The translations under genes were made by a program, and so were the position numbers. This document shows positions 1-6,169 of a DNA stretch of 7,976 nucleotides, piece by piece. This stretch comes from Akkermansia sp. (GTDB taxonomy: Bacteria > Verrucomicrobiota > Verrucomicrobiia > Verrucomicrobiales > Akkermansiaceae): positions 1-7,976 of the forward strand of contig JAIFNK010000066.1 of assembly GCA_020047775.1 (NCBI GenBank). The letters are read 5' to 3'. The number at the start of each line of letters is the position of its first letter. Position 1 is the stretch's first letter. The notes under the pieces are model-generated. The model worked only from the letters and a program-made list of their open reading frames with translations. It did no database searches and was not told the DNA's origin.

Positions 1-3000
1 CCCCGGTAGCGCTTCAGCCCGTGCATCGTGGCCAGAGTGTCGCGCGTGCGGTGGATCAGCCCGTGAGTCGAGAGGTAGCCGAGATCCACGGCTGACAGAT
101 TGGCCAGCAGCGCCAGGCCCAGGTTCGTCGGCGAGGTCCGTGAGGCGGTCACCGAAACCGGCACTTCCTGATAGTTGTCCGGCGGAAGCCAATTCTCACC
201 AGCGGTGACGAAGGTCTCGAAAAAGTGCCATGTCTTGCGGGCCGTGCGACGCAGGAAAAGCAATTGGTCCTCCGCCAGATCCGGCGCGGGTGTCTCGATG
301 GGCAGGCTGATCCACCAGGCGATCCACGGGGCGGCCAGCCAAATGACGAGCACGGGCAGCGCCACTTCCATTTGCACGGGCCGGATGGCGGCGAGGAACA
401 CGCCGGCTAACAGCGACGTCACTGGCACGATCCACATGGTGGCGTAAAAACCTGACAGGCCCGCGCGGGCGATCCCTTCCGAATCACTGGATGTCCGCCA
501 TTCGAGCAGGCGTTTGCGCGTCACCAGCAGTCGCAACAGGGTTCTTCCGATCGCGTCGAGGCTGATGAATGCGTCGTAGGGAAGAAATGCGAGGGTGAGA
601 AAGATCTGCGCGGACTGCCGACCGATCGAGCCGGACACTCCCCGCAGGTGCATCTTCCATGGCAGATCGGCGGGCTTGCGAACCACGTCAACAATCGTCG
701 CCAGCAACCCCGGTAGCACCACCATCGCCAGGACCAGCAGCACGCCCAGGCCGCCGAGTTCGGGAAGCAGCCACCAGCCGCCCAGGATCAGGATTACCAG
801 TCCGACCGGGACGAGACTTCGTCTCAGGTTGTCGAAAATCTTCCACAGCGAAAGCGCGGAGAGTGGATTGGCGATCCGCCGCGCATCCGGCCCGGGAACC
901 CGCGGCAGCAGCCATTGGGTGATCTGCCAGTCACCACGGATCCAGCGGTGGCGGCGGTCGATGTCCACATTGTAGCGGGACGGATGTTCTTCGTAAAACT
1001 CGACGTCGCTGACCAGCGCCGAGCGGACATGACACGACTCCAACAGATCGTGGCTGAGGATCGCATTTTCGGGAAACCGCCCGTGCAGGGCTTTTTCAAA
1101 CGCATCCACATCATAGATCCCCTTCCCGATGAACGATCCCTCGCGGAAGACGTCCTGATAGACATCGGACACTTCCCGGGTGTATGGATCGATTCCCGCG
1201 TCTCCGGCGGAGAGCCTGACAAACCAAGATCGCCGCGAGGTGGGGAGGCTCACGCCCACGCGCGGCTGAAGGATGCCGTAGCCCTCGGCGACGACGCCAC
1301 GGCCGGCATCGAACCGCGGATGATTGAGCGGATGCGCCATCGTTCCGACGAGCCGGCGGGCGGATTCCCGCGGCAGTTGGGTGTCGGTGTCGAGCGTGAT
1401 GACATACTTGATGGCGGGCAGGATGCCGGTGTCGCCCACCACTTCGGAAAAGCACCCGCGCGAGCCGCCACGGAGCAGCGAGTTGAATTCCATCAGCTTC
1501 CCCCGCTTGCGTTCGTAACCCATCCACAGCCCCTCGCCGGGATTCCAGCGGCGCGGCCGGTGAAACAGATAGAAGGACGAGGTACCGCCGGACGCATACT
1601 TCAGATTGAGCGTTTCCACTCCGTCACGGATCCGCGCCAGCAGTCCGGCGTCTTCCGGCAGGACTTCCCGGGCGGCGTCCCGGAAATCCGTCAGCAGCGC
1701 GAAATACAGGTTCGGATCCCGGTTGGCTAGATAGTGGATTTCCAGGGTCCCGACGAGGCGGTCCACCCCCTCCACGCTGGTGATCATTGTAGGCACCACC
1801 ACCATCGTCCCGCATTCCGCAAGAATGCCCGTGGAGAAATCCATGCGTGCCAACCGGTGCGGCTTCACCAACAACGTGCTCAACCAGTTCATCAATCCCA
1901 CGGCCAACTGGCTGGCGCACAGCAGGAAGATCAGCGTGAAAACGACCAGTCTCCAGCCATCCACACCCAGCGCGAGCGCCAGCCACACGAATCCGGACGT
2001 GGCTAACAGGATGAGCGCTCCCACGCCACCCGCATAGAATGCCAACGGATGGGAGCGGATCCGGCGTTCAATGCCGGCACACCAGTGGCGGCGGACCCTT
2101 GCGGCGCGCTCAAGAACCGGAAGGCCCTTGTCGATGAGGTAGTAGCCGACATGCGCGGTCCTGTCGGCGCGCCCGTTCCGGAGTGCCGCCTTCCCCGGCC
2201 AGCTCCACGGATTTGCGGGCGACCTCATTTTCTGATAGATTCCCGTGCCGCGCGACGGTCTCCACCGAATGCCGGTATTGGTCCCGCGTCGCGAAATCCA
2301 TGTCGCCATAAACGTCGGCAGGGTCGGCCCGCAAGGAGACCTCCACCACGCTCAGAGTTTCCACGAACTCCTTCCAGTCCATCGCGCTGAGAAAACGCAG
2401 GCTGCCGATGCTGTGGCTCACGGAAACCTGGTCGGCCGCCTGATTCTGGCCGTCCATGTGAACCAACTGCTCGATTAGCTCGCCCTGCTCCGCGAGGCGC
2501 TCTTCCAGCCAGGCGCAGGCGAGCTGGAGCGCCGGACCATTCTGGGAAAGCCGCAGGGAGAACTGCGCCACAAATGCGCTGGAGAGCGAGAGCTCGGACT
2601 TCGCCATGTCCGCCACGACGATGACCAGCCGCGAGGGGGTCGTCTCCGCGATTTGCAGGAGGCTGTCCATCCACAGGTCCGCTAGATCCCGGTCTTCCCT
2701 GGCGGTGTTGAGGCGGTCGGTGACCCGCCGGAGGTTTTCGATCAAGCCGAGCCGCAGCATGATCGGGATCGCCCACAACTCGCCGAGCTTCAGGGCGGCC
2801 ACCGCCTGATAGGAATCGATGAACGCGCCGAGCTGCCCCGCGTCTATCCGCGCGTCAACGTGCGAGATCAACTCCAACACGATGTCATAGACACGAGGCT
2901 GTCCGGCGGACGGACCGTCCGTGAGCCGGGGCAGCTGCCGGCTGTAGCCGCGCGGCAGGTGCCGCCGGGCCATCTCGACCTGTTCCTCGATTAGATAGAA

Positions 3001-3282
3001 ATTATCCAGCATCCACTCCGCCGCCGGAGTGAGACGGCGCCCCGACTCCACTCCGCAGATAGCGCGGTTGAAGACACGGAGGCTCCGCTCGTTCGCGTCG
3101 AGCCGGGCCAGCAGGTTATTCGCAGTCCTACCGGCGACGATCTTGTGGCCCGCTGCGATGGTCCGGGCGTGGCGCGCCAGTTGCTCGACACTGAACAACT
3201 CGGCGCGCAATGGCAGCTCGCTGGAGCCCGGACGCACCTGCCTGGTCTTCCATGATTGCCAGCCTGTCGGAAGAATCCACAT
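1..3282 (-). CDS. ndvB: Cyclic beta-1,2-glucan synthase (NdvB/ChvB type), partial, with one internal frameshift
   Basis: Large inner-membrane enzyme that builds cyclic beta-1,2-glucan from UDP-glucose; the product is usually periplasmic and serves osmoadaptation and host interaction. The ATG at 3282 follows a GAGG ribosome site with a 7-base spacer. Residues 1-374 (3282-2161) carry the family N-terminal region, including AELFSVEQL (27-35), AEWMLDNFYLIEEQ and GELWAIPIMLRLGLIENLRR. The reading then moves by one base and continues in a second frame, which I translated from 2159 to 3 without a stop (719 codons, starting TAHVGYYLIDKG). That part has two membrane segments (about 414-460), a GT84 glycosyltransferase domain with DTD at about 631-633, EGSFIGKGIYDVDAF, SHD at about 745 and RRHRW at about 776-780, further membrane segments (about 820-865 and 940-993), and NWLPPDNYQE. 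About 1,093 residues are visible. Family members reach about 2,800, so the C-terminal GH94 phosphorylase-like region lies off the left edge. Family assignment is very secure; whether the gene is intact is not. Confidence 0.9.
2157..2195 (-). other. Apparent +1 frameshift inside ndvB
   Basis: Family-like protein sequence is read in one minus-strand frame down to about VARKSVELAGEGG and in the next frame from TAHVGYYLIDKG (codon at 2159-2157). Skipping one base, for example 2160, joins the two. The upstream frame stops at 2110-2112; the downstream frame is blocked further upstream by a stop at 2352-2354, so the frame change must fall in their overlap, and the protein similarity narrows it to this interval. 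No slippery heptamer or other programmed-frameshift signal is obvious. It could be a real mutation or a one-base sequence error. Confidence 0.85.
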
Positions 3283-3297
3283 GGGCTGTCCTCGCGA

Positions 3298-3603
3298 TCA
3301 ATCCGGTTTGCAGGGACTCCGACGGGCGACTAGAAAGCCCAGCAGAGCTCCCACGCCGATGCCGATGAGCACGGTCTGATAAAGATTGTCGTGCAGGACA
3401 AAGTCGGCAGCCCGCGTTTCCTTGACGGCGCGCTTGCGGGCTATTCCATAAAGGTCCCTGCCGCGGTCGAGGACGGCGGAGAGCCCCTTGCAGGCTTCGT
3501 CATAGCGAGCGCCGGCGGCGCTGGCGGTGGAGTCGATCAAATGACCGGCGTCTTCCGCCAGGTTTTCCACATCATTGCGTAATTCACTCATTGGGTAGTT
3601 CAT
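3298..3603 (-). CDS. DUF883/ElaB-YqjD-like membrane-anchored protein
   Basis: A 101-residue protein with the layout of the DUF883 (ElaB/YqjD/YgaM) family: an N-terminal amphipathic helical part rich in Asp, Glu and Ala (about 5-65), then one C-terminal membrane segment (about 74-93) with a small-residue GxGxGxxxG pattern, ending in a short tail with two arginines. In Escherichia coli, YqjD and ElaB are stationary-phase proteins of the inner membrane that can bind ribosomes; the same role here is inference. The start at 3603 has only a weak GGA upstream; Met5 (3591) is an alternative start that leaves the family part intact. The stop lies 15 bases before the ndvB start on the same strand, so the two are probably co-transcribed. 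A GGGT-N3-ACCC motif is centred 66 bases upstream of the start. Confidence 0.82.
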   Translation of the reverse strand: MNYPMSELRNDVENLAEDAGHLIDSTASAAGARYDEACKGLSAVLDRGRDLYGIARKRAVKETRAADFVLHDNLYQTVLIGIGVGALLGFLVARRSPCKPD

Positions 3604-3609
3604 GTTTCC

Positions 3610-3629
3610 GTGGTCTAATTCTTGACCAC
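3610..3629 (-). repeat. 6-bp perfect inverted repeat in the leader of the DUF883 gene
   Basis: GTGGTC (3610-3615) and GACCAC (3624-3629) are exact reverse complements separated by 8 bases. The repeat ends 7 bases before the start codon at 3603. No T-run follows on either strand, so it does not look like an intrinsic terminator. It could be an operator or an RNA hairpin near the ribosome site. Chance occurrence cannot be excluded at this arm length. Confidence 0.35.
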
Positions 3630-3660
3630 CAGAGACTCACCGATTTCACAAATCCGTGGA

Positions 3661-3677
3661 ATGGGGTGTAACCCTAC
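3661..3677 (-). promoter_or_regulatory. GGGT-N3-ACCC dyad motif upstream of the DUF883 gene (copy 1)
   Basis: The 17 bases ATGGGGTGTAACCCTAC (plus strand) contain GGGT (3664-3667) and ACCC (3671-3674) around a 3-base centre, with an outer T/A pair. The same sequence, with one base changed, occurs at 4471-4487. It lies in the 86-base gap between the response regulator and the DUF883 gene, centred 66 bases upstream of the latter's start. That position suits an activator site near a -35 region. Binding by the neighbouring response regulator is inference. Confidence 0.5.
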
Positions 3678-3689
3678 CGGAAAGATGAT

Positions 3690-4367
3690 TCAAAGGATGG
3701 TCACCTGCACGCTGCTCTCGATGACGCCGACCGCGATGGCGTAGCGCGTCAGACCGGCGGTGTCGTGGATGTCGAGCTTGTCCATCAGGTTTCCTCGATG
3801 TTTCTCCACAGTCTTGATGCTGATGTTGAGTTCCGACGCGGTTTCCTTGTTGGCCTTGCCCTCCGCGATCAGCTGGAACACCTCCACTTCCCGGGAAGTC
3901 AGCTGGGCGGCCTTCTTGCACAATGATGACATGCGCTTCCCGGGATGGGTGTTGAGGCGGCCGAGCCGCCTGGAAATTGAATTACTGAAAAACGTGTTTC
4001 CAAGGTAGACTTCGCGGATCGCCCGACAGACATCGCTGGCAGAGGTTTGTTTGAGAAGGAAACCCATGGCACCGGCCCCGATCGCGTCGTTGACGTAGGC
4101 ATCGTCATTGTGTGCGGAGAGGATGAGCACTTTGATCCCGGGATGCGCCTTGAGAATCTGCCGGGTGGCCTCAAGCCCGTTCAGGCGAGGCATGGCGATA
4201 TCCATCAAGACCACATCGGGATGGAGTTTCTCCACCATTGCCACCGCTTGCCGCCCGTCCTGCGCCTCGCCCACGACGTCCAGGCCGGTATCCCGTTCAA
4301 GCATCATGCGGAATCCCTCACGGACAATCATGTGGTCCTCTACAAGTAGTACGGTGATGATTTTCAT
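3690..4367 (-). CDS. NarL/FixJ-family response regulator with LuxR-type HTH (orphan)
   Basis: A 225-residue two-component response regulator. The receiver domain (about 1-120) has the acidic pair Glu10-Asp11, the phospho-acceptor Asp56 in LMDIAMP, Ser84 in LILSAHN and Lys106 in FLLKQ, all in their usual places. A linker of about 30 residues follows, then a LuxR/GerE helix-turn-helix (about 155-215) with LTSREVEVFQLIAEG and the recognition helix region ISIKTVEKHRGNLMDKL. The frame is open further upstream to 4538, but the family N-terminus KIITVLLVEDH fixes the start at the ATG at 4367; no Shine-Dalgarno site precedes it. No histidine kinase is in the window, so the partner and signal are unknown. 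The gene lies upstream of the DUF883 and ndvB genes on the same strand, and one dyad motif lies upstream of it, so autoregulation and control of the downstream pair are plausible. Confidence 0.93.
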   Translation of the reverse strand: MKIITVLLVEDHMIVREGFRMMLERDTGLDVVGEAQDGRQAVAMVEKLHPDVVLMDIAMPRLNGLEATRQILKAHPGIKVLILSAHNDDAYVNDAIGAGAMGFLLKQTSASDVCRAIREVYLGNTFFSNSISRRLGRLNTHPGKRMSSLCKKAAQLTSREVEVFQLIAEGKANKETASELNISIKTVEKHRGNLMDKLDIHDTAGLTRYAIAVGVIESSVQVTIL

Positions 4368-4470
4368 GAAATATACTGACAGGAATACGGACCCACAATC
4401 GGGTGATGGACAAACTAGGCGAATACGATCGCAAGTAAAGGGATGCTCCTCAATCCGGCTGCCGACCTCC

Positions 4471-4487
4471 ATGGGGTGAAACCCTAC
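4471..4487 (-). promoter_or_regulatory. GGGT-N3-ACCC dyad motif upstream of the response regulator (copy 2)
   Basis: ATGGGGTGAAACCCTAC (plus strand) matches copy 1 at 3661-3677 in 16 of 17 bases, differing only in the centre of the dyad, and has the same orientation. It is centred about 112 bases upstream of the regulator's start codon and about 190 bases upstream of the divergent NDH-2 start. The simplest reading is autoregulation by the response regulator; a role for NDH-2 cannot be excluded. Confidence 0.5.
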
Positions 4488-4570
4488 TTGACTCCCTTCA
4501 AAACCCGCGGCAACCGGAGGGCGCCCCCTTTCGTCCACGCACCAGGACGGTGCGCATCAGACCCGGGCCG

Positions 4571-4596
4571 GAGTTGTCGGATTTGAAAAACAACTC
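4571..4596 (+). repeat. 7-bp perfect inverted repeat upstream of NDH-2
   Basis: GAGTTGT (4571-4577) and ACAACTC (4590-4596) are exact reverse complements with a 12-base, A/T-rich spacer. The repeat ends 72 bases before the preferred NDH-2 ATG. Its size and position fit a dimeric repressor or activator operator, but a leader hairpin is also possible. No other copy was seen in the window. Confidence 0.35.
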
Positions 4597-4668
4597 GAAT
4601 TGATCTCAAGCCCGGAGGAAGCTGCGCTCACACAGGCGACCGCCATTTCGCCAACCCAACACGCCACC

Positions 4669-5961
4669 ATGCCTCCCCTTCCCCGCAAGCTTCTCATCAT
4701 CGGCGGCGGCTTCGCCGGACTGGAATGCGCCCGACGCCTCGCCAACGACGACCGCTTCGAGATCACGCTGGTGGACCGCACCAACCACCATCTCTTCCAG
4801 CCGCTGCTCTATCAAGTCGCCACGGCATCGCTCGCCGGGCCGGACATCGCCCGCTCGATCCGGCAAATCCTCGCGAAAGCAAGGAACGTCACCGTCCTGA
4901 TGGATGAAATCACCGCCATCGACCCCGCCGGAAAAACCGCCACCGGCAGCTCCGGCACGACTTATTCCTTCGACGACCTCTTGTTAGCCGCAGGTGCCCG
5001 GACCGGCTATTTCGGAAACGACGACTGGGCGAATCACAGCCTCGGCCTCAAATCCCTAGCAGACGCTCAGAACATCCGCCGCACCGTCCTTTCCAATCTT
5101 GAACGCGCCGAACTCACTACCGACGAGACGGAGCGCAAGCGCCTGATGACCGTCGTCATCGTCGGCGGCGGACCGACCGGAGTGGAGTTGGCCGGAGCCT
5201 TTGCCGATCTCGTCCATCGCTCCCTGAAATCCAACTTCCGCCGGATCGACACCAGCAAACTCCGCATCATCCTCATCGAAGGTTCCGAACTCGTGCTGGA
5301 TGCCTACAATCCCGAGCAATCCGCCTACGCCCGCCAGCGGTTGGAGAAACTCGGCGTCGAAGTCCGGACCAGCACCCGGGTCACCAACGTCCGCCATGGC
5401 GCCCTCGACTTCAAGGACGGCAGCGTGCTCGAAGCCGCCGCCATCATCTGGGCCGCCGGGATTGCCGCCAATCCGCTCGCCGCCACCCTCGGCGTCCCCA
5501 CCGACCGCGCCGGTCGTATCACTCCGAATCCCGATTTGTCCGTCCCCGGCCATCCTAACATTTTCCTGGCCGGCGACATCGTCAACATGAAGGATTGCGA
5601 TGGCCAAATGGTTCCCGGAGTCGCGCCCGCCGCCGTCCAGATGGGGGCTCACGTCGCCAAGGTGCTCCAGGGCGACCATGAAAACGCGGTGGCCCGACCG
5701 TCGTTCGATTACTTCGACAAGGGCATGATGGCCATCATCGGGAAAAACTACGCCGTCGTGAAAGCCGGAAAACTCCGCCTCCAGGGATTCATCGCCTGGC
5801 TCGCGTGGCTCTTCATTCACATCACGTTCCTGGTCGGTTTCAAAAACAAACTCTCCGTCCTGCTCGGCTGGGCTTACTCCTACATCGTCAATAATCCCGA
5901 AGCCCGCATCATCGTCAATCCGCCCACCGCTTGCGCACCGGGCAAACCGCCGTCTAACTGA
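4669..5961 (+). CDS. ndh: Type II NADH:quinone oxidoreductase (NDH-2)
   Basis: A 430-residue FAD enzyme that oxidises NADH and reduces membrane quinone without pumping protons. The first Rossmann motif GGGFAG is at 12-17, with an aspartate at the end of its second strand (VDR) followed by the NDH-2 signature HLFQPLLYQVATASL. The NADH-binding motif GGGPTGVE is at about 166-173, and Glu204 at the end of the following strand favours NADH over NADPH. The FAD-contacting FLAGD ends at about 303, and the quinone-site segment APAAVQMG is at 319-326. The hydrophobic C-terminal part (about 375-410, IAWLAWLFIHITFLVGF) is the usual membrane anchor. The ATG at 4669 fits the family N-terminus best. A TTG at 4600 would add 23 residues without family sequence. 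Neither start has a Shine-Dalgarno site. The length is typical and no residue is obviously missing. Confidence 0.93.
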   Translation: MPPLPRKLLIIGGGFAGLECARRLANDDRFEITLVDRTNHHLFQPLLYQVATASLAGPDIARSIRQILAKARNVTVLMDEITAIDPAGKTATGSSGTTYSFDDLLLAAGARTGYFGNDDWANHSLGLKSLADAQNIRRTVLSNLERAELTTDETERKRLMTVVIVGGGPTGVELAGAFADLVHRSLKSNFRRIDTSKLRIILIEGSELVLDAYNPEQSAYARQRLEKLGVEVRTSTRVTNVRHGALDFKDGSVLEAAAIIWAAGIAANPLAATLGVPTDRAGRITPNPDLSVPGHPNIFLAGDIVNMKDCDGQMVPGVAPAAVQMGAHVAKVLQGDHENAVARPSFDYFDKGMMAIIGKNYAVVKAGKLRLQGFIAWLAWLFIHITFLVGFKNKLSVLLGWAYSYIVNNPEARIIVNPPTACAPGKPPSN

Positions 5962-6013
5962 CGACAAACCGCCCGCCCGTGGCCCGCTCCTGCAATTTAG
6001 TTCGGACCTCCTA

Positions 6014-6041
6014 AATACCCGGAAACACTCCATCCGGTATT
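6014..6041 (+). repeat. Imperfect 8-bp inverted repeat downstream of NDH-2
   Basis: AATACC plus GG (6014-6022, with C6020 bulged) pairs with CCGGTATT (6034-6041) around an 11-base loop. It begins 53 bases after the NDH-2 stop codon. It could stabilise the 3' end of the NDH-2 message or act in the smc leader. The missing T-run argues against a simple terminator. Confidence 0.35.
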
Positions 6042-6094
6042 GATGGCGAACTTTCAACACCACATCTAGTGTACCCCGCACTTCGCGGATTGCA

Positions 6095-6107
6095 GAACCG
6101 CCGGTTC
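6095..6107 (+). repeat. 5-bp perfect inverted repeat upstream of smc
   Basis: GAACC-GCC-GGTTC is a perfect short dyad 62 bases before the smc start codon, with another small hairpin (6076-6088) just before it. It could be part of a promoter or operator, but the arms are short and chance is a real possibility. Confidence 0.25.
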
Positions 6108-6169
6108 AGGGTAGTGTCCCTCCGCCCACTTCCCTCTCGGGCTTCACCCTCAACCACACTCCTATCTGA

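Larger units (their letters stand above)
4368..4668. other. Divergent intergenic region, about 300 bases
   Basis: It separates the response regulator (minus strand) from NDH-2 (plus strand) and must hold both promoters. It contains the dyad motif copy 2 and the inverted repeat at 4571-4596. The open frames that cross it are extensions of the two flanking genes without family sequence. I see no convincing small gene and no clear sigma-70 promoter with sensible spacing. Confidence 0.6.
5962..6169. other. Intergenic region between NDH-2 and smc, with small hairpins
   Basis: These 208 bases hold no convincing gene. Three short inverted repeats lie in it: 6014-6022 with 6034-6041 (8 pairs, one bulged C), CCGC-N5-GCGG at 6076-6088, and GAACC-N3-GGTTC at 6095-6107. 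None is followed by a T-run, so no canonical intrinsic terminator for NDH-2 is visible. The smc promoter should be here but I could not pick one out. Confidence 0.5.

Noticed and set aside
1..718. The first ten bases (CCCCGGTAGC) recur at 709-718
   Set aside because: Too short, both inside ndvB codons in different protein contexts; no sign of a repeat or attachment site.
915..1730. Plus-strand open frame of 271 codons
   Set aside because: It lies antisense to the GT84 domain of ndvB, whose minus-strand frame shows the family motifs. The plus-strand translation resembles no family.
4370..4398. Minus-strand TTGTGG-N17-TATATT promoter-like pair just upstream of the response regulator
   Set aside because: The -10 element ends two bases before the ATG, so transcription would start inside the gene. 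The receiver domain N-terminus rules out a much later start, so it is probably chance.
4368..4538. 57-residue N-terminal extension of the response regulator
   Set aside because: The extension has no family sequence; the receiver domain starts at MKIITVLLVEDH, and the extension would run through the dyad motif.
5056..6081. Minus-strand open frame of 341 codons
   Set aside because: It is antisense to NDH-2, rich in Gly, Asp and Glu as expected from the complement of GC-rich codons, and has no recognisable domain.
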